Assembly (NCBI GenBank): GCA_015222855.1
Contig: JADFWA010000274.1
Location: 1 to 5,783, forward strand
Origin: Pseudomonadota bacterium
Lineage (GTDB): Bacteria; Desulfobacterota; Syntrophia; Syntrophales; JADFWA01
Length of the DNA stretch: 5,783 bases
Reading direction: 5' to 3'
Within the stretch, counting starts at the first letter, position 1. Every line of letters begins with the position of its first letter. Below are positions 1 to 5,783 of the stretch, piece by piece. Both the position numbers and the translations under genes were made by a program. The notes under the pieces were generated by a model that saw nothing but the letters and a program-made list of their open reading frames with translations, made no database searches and was not told the origin of the DNA.

Positions 1-58
1 ATCAAATATCAAAATGCAAAATTTAAAAGTAAAACGGTTTTTAATTTTGATATTTGAT
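1..58. repeat. A+T-rich inverted repeat at the window edge
   Basis: ATCAAATATCAAAA (1-14) is the exact reverse complement of TTTTGATATTTGAT (45-58). Pairing continues inward at 15/44 and 18-21/38-41, so one strand could fold into a long imperfect A+T hairpin. The left arm begins at the first base, so the true element may extend beyond the window. Bases 1-80 contain only 14 G or C. There is no coding gene here. It could be a dispersed miniature repeat of the kind common between genes in uncultured bacteria, or an easily melted segment. The function is unknown. Confidence 0.6.
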
Positions 59-87
59 ATTTTAATTTTCTTTCTTTGTGCCTCAAG

Positions 88-131
88 CTATCGGCTCCCC
101 GATCAAAGTCGGGGACAGGTTTAGCCGATAG
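88..131. repeat. Nested G+C-rich hairpin
   Basis: The outer arms CTATCGGCT (88-96) and AGCCGATAG (123-131) are perfect 9-bp complements. Directly inside, CCCCGAT (97-103) pairs with GTCGGGG (108-114), six Watson-Crick pairs plus one wobble, over a four-base loop. An eight-base one-sided bulge (115-122) separates the two stems on the right. No U-tract follows on either strand, so it does not read as a standard intrinsic terminator, though it could still cap or stabilise the 3' end of the addA-like message. The inner CCCCGA...TCGGGGACAGG part resembles short dispersed intergenic repeats in environmental genomes; this is recollection, not a search result. Confidence 0.55.
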
Positions 132-132
132 T

Positions 133-183
133 AGATTATTCACAGACGTTGTTAATAATCTGTTGATAACCCTGTTGAGAGGG
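133..183. other. Cluster of DnaA-box-like 9-mers
   Basis: TTATTCACA (136-144, plus strand) matches the DnaA-box consensus TTATNCACA exactly. On the minus strand TTATTAACA (158-150) and TTATCAACA (169-161) each differ from the consensus at one position. A weaker third copy of the minus-strand unit covers 173-181. Read on the plus strand, the last three are tandem units TGTTAATAATC, TGTTGATAACC and TGTTGAGAGGG, starting at 150, 161 and 173, roughly one helical turn apart. AGATTATT (133-140) and AATAATCT (154-161) also form a perfect 8-bp dyad. A seven-G run follows (181-187). The pattern suits a DnaA-binding or iteron-like site; the role is inferred. Confidence 0.45.
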
Positions 184-271
184 GGGGCAAGTATAGCTCT
201 TTTAGGCCTTTAGACCTGATTGCACAATTTTGCGTCACTTGGAAGAAGTGTAATTATATTAAGGGGTTGTG
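184..271. other. Gene-free spacer downstream of the helicase gene
   Basis: I see no open reading frame of note, RNA gene or clear terminator between the DnaA-box-like cluster and the helicase stop codon (minus-strand TAG at 274-272). A short dyad CACTT/AAGTG (236-240 and 246-250) is present but lacks a following T-run on either strand, so the transcript end cannot be placed. Confidence 0.4.
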
Positions 272-3200
272 CTATAGTTCCCGCCATTGTTTAAGTGCGG
301 TAAGATAAATCCCTGTATGGATTTTTGATTTGCCGACCGATTCCACCTTTTCCAGCATGGATCGGTATGCCTCAAGCTGTGGTCTGTACAGCTCCTCCTC
401 ACGGGACATGAATTCCTCAGGGGGTTCATCTTTTGCCGGTCTTGAGGTCTTAAAATCCACTATCCACCAGTCGTTTCCATCGAAGACAGCCAGATCGATA
501 ATACCGGAGCGAATATGCCTCTCTTTCGGTGTATCCTCGATCGCCCATTCGCTCCGAACCACGGGGTTGGTTTTGTTAATCAGTTCTATTATAAAGGGAT
601 CACTTAGCGTGGAAACAACTTCCTCAATTATTCCCGGGGCCATATAAACGGCCGTATCTGCCGACAGACCTTCGGCACAAAGTGACTTTATTGCAGCCGG
701 TTCGGTTGGCAATTTTGCACCCATAATTGAGGTGTGCAGGATCCTGTGTGTTATAATTCCGCGGATTCTGCTTTCGGCGTCATAGTCGCCCGGGTGAGGA
801 AGGCCATCCGGTTTCAGTGATGACGGGCTCTTCACGGTGTAAGGTATCCTCTCGGGAGCAAGCGGAATGGGTTCCGGAAGAATCAAATCCGTATCTCCGT
901 CTTCCGGGGATGGGATATCTGTTGCTGGATTGACGGTAATTGAAATGGTATTGTTTTTTATGTCGGCGGGGTTTGCCCCATTTACATTTTCCCAATCCAT
1001 AACCCATCCCAGTATGCTTTTATCAGGGGCGGAGATAGATTCATCCTTTGTCTTTGCCGCACCGCTCATGATGAGTACGTGTCTCGCCCTTGTAGCGGCA
1101 ACATAGAAGGTGCGTTTTGCCTCTCCCCACGCACGCTCCTTCCTGAGTTTGTTAAGGAGCCTGAAAGTCGGTGTAGGTTCTTCCGTGCGACGATCGCGGC
1201 CCATGGCGATCAGGTGTTTTTCACCGGCCCCCGGCATCCTTTCCAGAAGATAGGGCGGGGGTGTTTTTGGGCCGCTGGCAAGAGGCCTCCAGTCCATGAA
1301 GGGGAGGAATACTATATCAAATTCCAGTCCCTTTGCCCTGTGGATCGTCATCATCTGAACCTGCGATCTCGATGTGGTAGGATCTACCGGTTCATAGAGG
1401 GAATCAAGGATAATTTCGATACGATTCAGTGTCTCCTGCGGAATCCCCTGTTCAGCATCTTCCAGAATTTCAAAAAAGCGGCGGCAGTTTGCGACCCCTC
1501 CCATGCCGTAAAGACATGCCGTTATCCTCGGTCCGTCGAGGGATTCCCAGAACTCCTTGACGGTCTTTCCGAGTGGTTCTCTTCCCGCTTTCAGAAATGT
1601 TTTATCAATAGCCTCAAGGAGGGGATTCATTTCGGGATGTATCTTTGCCGTGAGATGTATCTTTTCCATCCAGTTTTCGGCATCTTGCATGGCCGTCTCC
1701 TGGAGAATCTTCACGTCGAACCACGACCAGGGTGATCTCAGAAGCGATGCCCAAGCCAGATCATCATGCGGCCTTGCGATGAACCGAGCTGTCTGCATAA
1801 GGTGCGCGACCTCCGGTCTTTCAGCCAGACTCAGCCCCTCCTGTACCTGGACGGGGATATGCTCCTCCTTGAGGGCGGCAAGATATCTCTGAATCCTGTT
1901 CCGGGTAAAGAGAAGTATGGCGATGGATTTGTTGCCCCCTGTTTCATCCAGCGTCTTTTTTACTTTTTGAGCGAGCCACCTCGCTTCGTTATCTTTTGCT
2001 CTGTCTGAATCTTCATCGGAAAAAAGATTGAGGGATATAACGGTTTCTTCTCCGTTATCTCCGGCCGGAACGGATGGATTGAATGGCACCTCATCGGCAT
2101 CGGTGTCCGGATCGAGCATAACCATATTGCCGAAGAGTGAGTTTACCCATTTTATCAGTTTCTCCGTGGAGCGGAAATTGGTCTTCAGCAGGTGTGTGTC
2201 GAGCGGCAGTTTAACTTGTCCCGGAATGGGAATCCCCGATTTGGCTTCGATAAACAATCTTACCTCCGCCTTTCTAAAGGAATAGATGGACTGTTTCGGG
2301 TCGCCCACTATAAAGATCGTTCTGCCGTCTCCCGGCATCCAGCCGCTGCATAATCTCTTTATCAGTTCCCACTGGTTCCGGCTCGTATCCTGGAATTCAT
2401 CGACGAGCAGGTGCCTGATCCTGTGGTCAAGATACAGGTGAAGATCAGAGGGGTTCTCTTCATCCAGCTCACGAAGCGCGGACTGTTCCAGCCCGATAAA
2501 GTCAATAATATGCCGCTTTCCGCATATCGCTTCATATTCACCGATGACCTCCGCCGCAAGGATTATGAAATCTGAAAGTGCACCGATATCGGCTATGGTA
2601 TCGCCCTTTGCCGGATAGTCTCTTGTCTCGTGGAGGGCCTTCGCGGCATCTCCGGGCAGGTTTTCGATCAATTCTCCCCAGACGGTCCTTTTGAAATTAC
2701 TGTAAAAACCGCTTTTCGGTCCGAACTGCCTCCTCGGTCTTCCATCTTTGGTAAGAATCCTGTCCGCTATAGCCTGCCAGGAGGGAAGCTCATCCCAGGA
2801 TGTTCCTGGAAGTGAGGACGGCAGGTTATCGGTTTCTACCCCCTTGCCGGAGAGGTGATCCGTAAATTCCCTCCATTTTGCCCCCAGATCGGAGGATAAA
2901 AAATTTTCAAGAAGATTATTGAGACATCGTTCTATATAAATCTGCAATCGTTCATTCAGTATGGATGGAAAGGAGGTAATGCCATGGAGGCGTATTTCCA
3001 TTATCAGGTCTTCAAACTGGTCCCTCGTTTTTATAACCTCTTTCAACTCATCCGAGATACTGTTCCAGTTGTTGTTGTGATAAAGGAGCCGGTTTTCAAA
3101 GGCCTTCCTCTTTATATCCCTTCCTGGAGATGAGAAAAGCCGATCCCGCACACGCCGCAGCGCTTCCTCCATTAAAACGGGCTGGACTTCCTCATCCATA

Positions 3201-3613
3201 ATCTCGCAGTCGGGCGCGATCCCCGCCTGCAGCGGGGCACGTTTTGCCATATAGAGACAGAAACCATGGAATGTCATAATGTTCAGAACGTCGGCAGAGA
3301 TAAGCCGGTGATGGCGGGAAATAGCGTTGTCGGCGAGTTCAAGAAGAGTTTCATCCAGGGAGTTTTCGGGAGTTTCGTCATTCTGGGCCATATTCAGTAC
3401 GCGGATAACACGGTCCCGCATTTCCCCCGCGGCCTTTTCGGTAAAGGTAAGGGCGATAATCTCTCCCGGGTGGTTCACCTCTCCCAGCAGTTTGAGAAAC
3501 CTCATCGTCAGAAGCAGGGTCTTGCCGGAACCGGCAGGGGCCTCCACATGGTGGCTGCAATTTGTATCAAGGGCGGACAGGCGTTCTTTTTTGTCGGTCA
3601 GATCGGTTGTCAT
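272..3613 (-). CDS. addA: AddA-like UvrD-family ATP-dependent helicase/nuclease
   Basis: Complete 1113-residue protein, close to the usual AddA length. It is the motor and one nuclease of an AddAB-type complex that unwinds and resects broken DNA in the cytoplasm for RecA-dependent repair. Helicase motifs seen in order: Walker A APAGSGKT (25-32), Ia LTFTEKAAGEMRDR (55-68), TFHGFC (114-119), Walker B VDEFQDTS (404-411), III IVGDPKQSIYSFR (435-447), IV NFRS (479-482), V MMTIHRAKGLEF (754-765), VI RTFYVAATRAR (834-844). The C-terminal PD-(D/E)XK domain shows RGIITHRILH (951-960, His956), SEW (Glu1022), GIIDLA (Asp1040), VDFKTS (Asp1053, Lys1055) and YRPQLEAY (1076-1083), so catalysis looks intact. 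The start is fixed by a good ribosome site and by Walker A lying only 24 residues in. It overlaps the AddB-like gene by 47 bases. No frameshift is seen. RecB is the alternative, but the AddB-like partner and the absence of RecC/RecD nearby favour AddA. Confidence 0.93.
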   Translation of the reverse strand: MTTDLTDKKERLSALDTNCSHHVEAPAGSGKTLLLTMRFLKLLGEVNHPGEIIALTFTEKAAGEMRDRVIRVLNMAQNDETPENSLDETLLELADNAISRHHRLISADVLNIMTFHGFCLYMAKRAPLQAGIAPDCEIMDEEVQPVLMEEALRRVRDRLFSSPGRDIKRKAFENRLLYHNNNWNSISDELKEVIKTRDQFEDLIMEIRLHGITSFPSILNERLQIYIERCLNNLLENFLSSDLGAKWREFTDHLSGKGVETDNLPSSLPGTSWDELPSWQAIADRILTKDGRPRRQFGPKSGFYSNFKRTVWGELIENLPGDAAKALHETRDYPAKGDTIADIGALSDFIILAAEVIGEYEAICGKRHIIDFIGLEQSALRELDEENPSDLHLYLDHRIRHLLVDEFQDTSRNQWELIKRLCSGWMPGDGRTIFIVGDPKQSIYSFRKAEVRLFIEAKSGIPIPGQVKLPLDTHLLKTNFRSTEKLIKWVNSLFGNMVMLDPDTDADEVPFNPSVPAGDNGEETVISLNLFSDEDSDRAKDNEARWLAQKVKKTLDETGGNKSIAILLFTRNRIQRYLAALKEEHIPVQVQEGLSLAERPEVAHLMQTARFIARPHDDLAWASLLRSPWSWFDVKILQETAMQDAENWMEKIHLTAKIHPEMNPLLEAIDKTFLKAGREPLGKTVKEFWESLDGPRITACLYGMGGVANCRRFFEILEDAEQGIPQETLNRIEIILDSLYEPVDPTTSRSQVQMMTIHRAKGLEFDIVFLPFMDWRPLASGPKTPPPYLLERMPGAGEKHLIAMGRDRRTEEPTPTFRLLNKLRKERAWGEAKRTFYVAATRARHVLIMSGAAKTKDESISAPDKSILGWVMDWENVNGANPADIKNNTISITVNPATDIPSPEDGDTDLILPEPIPLAPERIPYTVKSPSSLKPDGLPHPGDYDAESRIRGIITHRILHTSIMGAKLPTEPAAIKSLCAEGLSADTAVYMAPGIIEEVVSTLSDPFIIELINKTNPVVRSEWAIEDTPKERHIRSGIIDLAVFDGNDWWIVDFKTSRPAKDEPPEEFMSREEELYRPQLEAYRSMLEKVESVGKSKIHTGIYLTALKQWREL

Positions 3614-5783
3614 TTTCTTCCTCTTTCGGCGCCAGCCCCCTTTCGCAGAGGGTCAGGAAGGGGCAGTTTTTACAGGCAAATTCCCTGTTTTCGATATTTG
3701 ATACAGGGTAGGGGGCGGCGCGGAAATCCCCCCTTTCAAGAATATTTCCTATGTCGGCTATTGCCTTTGACCATTTGTCCAGCGATTCTTCTATTCCCTT
3801 GATTGGGTGCATTTTTATTTTGGCCGGGGTCTTCAGTTGTATATAGCCTGCCGAGAGATGTGTCTCATGATCGGTATATTTATCCATAAACGGGACTCTT
3901 CCCATGCGCAGGGCGAGCAGATAAACAGGAAGTTGAGGCGCGGCGAGTCTTTCCATGATATCCTTTTGATTCGGGTGGTTTCCGGTTTTGTAATCCCAGC
4001 AGATAAGGCCTGACTCTTTATGATAGTCGATTCTGTCTATTCTGCCCCTCAGGGGGAACGACCAGCCGTCACATTCCAGTCCTTCGAAATCTGCTTCTTC
4101 GGTGATGCATTTCCATCCATTCTGGCGGTGTTCTATTTCAGCATCGAGCCAGGCAGCAAGTATGCCGGGGGGTGAATCTTCAGACAGCAGAAGGCGGCGC
4201 TCTACATTCCATTGCGGGAGTCCGGCGACATCTCTCAGCGCTTCATCCACGCATTCGGATAAGAGATTAAAAGCTCCCTCCCTGTCATTTTCCAAATGAA
4301 GGTTCCTTTTTCGAACTTTATTGGTAAAAGAGGCCAATGCCCTGTGAACCCTGATCCCCCGCTCCATGGGTGAGACGGCTGGACTTGCCTTATCTAACGG
4401 TTTTATCTTCAGGATGACATCAGCCAGGAACCTGAAGGGACAGATGATGGCCGTTTCCATGTTGCTTGCTGAAATCTTTTCGGGAAGGATTGACGGATCG
4501 AGAGAGGAGTCTTTTCCTGAATAGATTTCTGCTTCTGTGGGAATGACATTACTTTTCAGCCCTTCATAGGCTGATCTGAGCCAGTTTGCCCTCACCCATG
4601 CAGGGCCGGGATCGGACCAGATGTCCAGATGTTTTTCCGTTTCGCTGACAGGCCAGAAGGGCGAGGGAGACAGGGGCTTTGAATCTTCCTGCTCCGCCCT
4701 CAAAAGTGTTATGTCCGGCGCGCAGGAAATAAGGTTTGAAAATGTTTTCAATCCGAATTCGTACTGGGACTCCGGTGTTCCTCCCTGAACCAGCTTTCGC
4801 TCCGATGTGTCCAGAAAAGGCAGCGGTTTCACAGGTTGCGGGAGTGCCCGGTCGTCCAGCCCGAGCACATAGAGTTTGTCAAAGTCAAGGTCGCGGGATT
4901 CTATAAGTCCCATTATCTGGATGCCTGCGTCTTCCGATGCACTGATCTGGGTAATTTTGCCGGCTGCAATGTGTGTGAGAAATGAAGAAAACTCATGTCC
5001 GTCCATCGCAACGTGGCCGAGGTGGGTCTTCAGGGCATGGATGATTTCCTCAAGGTGCCTTGAGTCTATGGTATCCTTCTCGCTGGAGGTGACCGGGAAG
5101 CCGAGAGAAGACCACAGTTCTTCAACGGCGTTTATCCAATGGTCGGCGGTCTTTCTATGGGAGAAATTTATCCCGGCGAATTTGAGAAGGCAGTTTGCTT
5201 CTTCGCAGAGGATTTTTTCGAGTATTCCCGGGTCGCTTTTTTTCAGGGAGTCTAAAAAGTTGGAAAGTCCAGATTCAATGGAATGTGTTCTCCAGATTAT
5301 GTCCGCCCTTGCTATTTCGTGGCGTTTTCCCTTCCAGCATCCGTAGTATGGTGACAGTATGAGTGCGAGAAACAATTCACGGGGCTCACCTTCCAACATG
5401 AACCTCAGAGGAATGAAGGCGGCCTTGATAAGCATGGAATCGATGAGAGGTATACCGAGGGTTATGTTGAACCATGAGGTTCCCCCAGGCGGTTTTTCAC
5501 CCATCAATTCCTTCAGGCTTTGCTCAATCATTCCGGAGTAAGAATTCATGTCGGGCACGACCACCCCTATCCGGTGGAGCGGTAGTGACTTTGCATCCTC
5601 CATCAGGCGATGGGCAAGATAGATTACTTCCTGTTCGGGTGAGGGGAGAGCAATCGCTTCAAGATGTCCGGGCCTTTTCCCTGAGTTGTCTTTGTACTCA
5701 ACATGAGATATGCCTTCGAGGAGTTTAAACAGATCTTGTTCTGCCGGTGCGGGGGATTCGAAACCGATAATGGATATCCTGTC
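3567..5783 (-). CDS. AddB-like PD-(D/E)XK nuclease, DNA repair protein (N-terminus beyond window)
   Basis: The frame is open to the right edge: 738 codons are visible. The first Met (codon ending at 5603) is not a credible start, because conserved-looking sequence (e.g. LPSPEQEVIYLAHRL) precedes it. Residue numbers below count from that Met. The N-terminal half looks like the helicase-derived scaffold of AddB-type proteins: RIGVVVPD (11-18), WFNITLGIPL (44-53), LYVLGLDDRALPQP (244-257) and SPSPFWP (312-318). This pattern recalls the TIGR03623 'probable DNA repair protein' family, related to AddB. The C-terminal nuclease has GIRVHRAL (His420), GRIDRID (Asp523), WDYKTG (Asp537, Lys539) and QLPVYLLAL (Gln557, Tyr561). 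Cys388 in CPFRF plus Cys644, Cys647 and Cys653 (C-x2-C-x5-C) would bind a 4Fe-4S cluster, with the spacing known in AddB. It ends in a short polar, basic tail that overlaps the helicase gene. It probably acts as second nuclease and scaffold; Chi recognition cannot be judged. Confidence 0.9.
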   Translation of the reverse strand, partial: DRISIIGFESPAPAEQDLFKLLEGISHVEYKDNSGKRPGHLEAIALPSPEQEVIYLAHRLMEDAKSLPLHRIGVVVPDMNSYSGMIEQSLKELMGEKPPGGTSWFNITLGIPLIDSMLIKAAFIPLRFMLEGEPRELFLALILSPYYGCWKGKRHEIARADIIWRTHSIESGLSNFLDSLKKSDPGILEKILCEEANCLLKFAGINFSHRKTADHWINAVEELWSSLGFPVTSSEKDTIDSRHLEEIIHALKTHLGHVAMDGHEFSSFLTHIAAGKITQISASEDAGIQIMGLIESRDLDFDKLYVLGLDDRALPQPVKPLPFLDTSERKLVQGGTPESQYEFGLKTFSNLISCAPDITLLRAEQEDSKPLSPSPFWPVSETEKHLDIWSDPGPAWVRANWLRSAYEGLKSNVIPTEAEIYSGKDSSLDPSILPEKISASNMETAIICPFRFLADVILKIKPLDKASPAVSPMERGIRVHRALASFTNKVRKRNLHLENDREGAFNLLSECVDEALRDVAGLPQWNVERRLLLSEDSPPGILAAWLDAEIEHRQNGWKCITEEADFEGLECDGWSFPLRGRIDRIDYHKESGLICWDYKTGNHPNQKDIMERLAAPQLPVYLLALRMGRVPFMDKYTDHETHLSAGYIQLKTPAKIKMHPIKGIEESLDKWSKAIADIGNILERGDFRAAPYPVSNIENREFACKNCPFLTLCERGLAPKEEENDNRSDRQKRTPVRP
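3619..3624 (-). promoter_or_regulatory. Ribosome binding site of the helicase gene
   Basis: On the minus strand AGAGGA lies five bases before the ATG at 3613-3611, a good Shine-Dalgarno match at normal spacing. It sits inside the coding sequence of the upstream nuclease gene. It supports this Met as the true helicase start and allows translational coupling of the two subunits. Confidence 0.7.

Noticed and set aside
14..124. 36-codon plus-strand frame beginning MQNLKVKRFLILIF with a hydrophobic stretch and a lipobox-like LCAS
   Set aside because: It lies across the A+T inverted repeat and the hairpin, has no Shine-Dalgarno sequence and ends in low-information sequence. It is best explained as a by-product of the repeat.
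236..250. Short dyad CACTT/AAGTG downstream of the helicase as a terminator
   Set aside because: It has only five base pairs, low stability and no T-run on either strand.
1..271. CRISPR array, tRNA or other structured RNA in the gene-free stretch
   Set aside because: There are no regularly spaced long repeats and no cloverleaf. The 11-12 base units are far too short for CRISPR.
1079..1735. 218-codon plus-strand open frame opposite the helicase
   Set aside because: It is antisense to conserved helicase motifs V and VI, has no recognisable domain and is explained by the codon pattern of the real gene.
3266..3802. 178-codon plus-strand open frame across the junction of the two genes
   Set aside because: It is antisense to the Walker A region and the Fe-S cysteines, whose coding sense is certain. 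The protein has no family features.
4876..5346. 156-codon plus-strand open frame opposite the nuclease gene
   Set aside because: It is antisense shadow of the AddB-like scaffold region, with serine- and arginine-rich composition and no domain.
272..5783. Anti-phage defence system with a helicase-nuclease pair
   Set aside because: Both proteins fit housekeeping AddAB-type recombination repair, and no defence-associated partner gene is visible.

Overview
The window holds two large, overlapping, co-directional minus-strand genes followed by a 271-base gene-free stretch. Together the genes look like an AddAB-type double-strand-break repair helicase-nuclease. The upstream gene (right side, running off the right edge, so its N-terminus is missing) is an AddB-like PD-(D/E)XK nuclease with a C-terminal iron-sulfur cysteine cluster. 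It most resembles the roughly 900-residue 'probable DNA repair protein' family (TIGR03623), which is related to AddB. The downstream gene is a complete 1113-residue AddA-like protein: a UvrD-type superfamily 1 helicase with all the motifs I looked for and an intact C-terminal PD-(D/E)XK nuclease domain. The two reading frames overlap by 47 bases and are almost certainly one transcription unit whose promoter lies beyond the right edge.

How the pair should work, from knowledge of the family: AddA supplies ATP-driven 3'-to-5' translocation and one strand-cutting nuclease. AddB supplies a structural, helicase-derived scaffold (in known systems it also reads Chi) and the second nuclease. The product is a 3' single-stranded tail for RecA loading. 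The catalytic residues of both nuclease domains can be seen, so this looks like a working dual-nuclease enzyme and not a decayed copy.

The left 271 bases contain several compact signals: an A+T-rich block (14 G/C in the first 80 bases) framed by a perfect 14-bp inverted repeat; a nested G+C-rich hairpin; and a cluster of DnaA-box-like 9-mers. One of these 9-mers fits the TTATNCACA consensus exactly, and three related units recur at 11-12 base spacing. An A+T-rich block beside DnaA-box-like sites resembles a replication-origin or DnaA-regulated region, but this is a hypothesis from a short edge sequence. I see no convincing intrinsic terminator or small gene there.

The organism is a bacterium, probably a Gram-negative lineage of proteobacterial or Desulfobacterota type. 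I base this only on the AddA/TIGR03623-like pairing and the style of the intergenic repeats, and the lineage is low confidence. I did not find a clearly new system. The most interesting part is the non-coding left edge.
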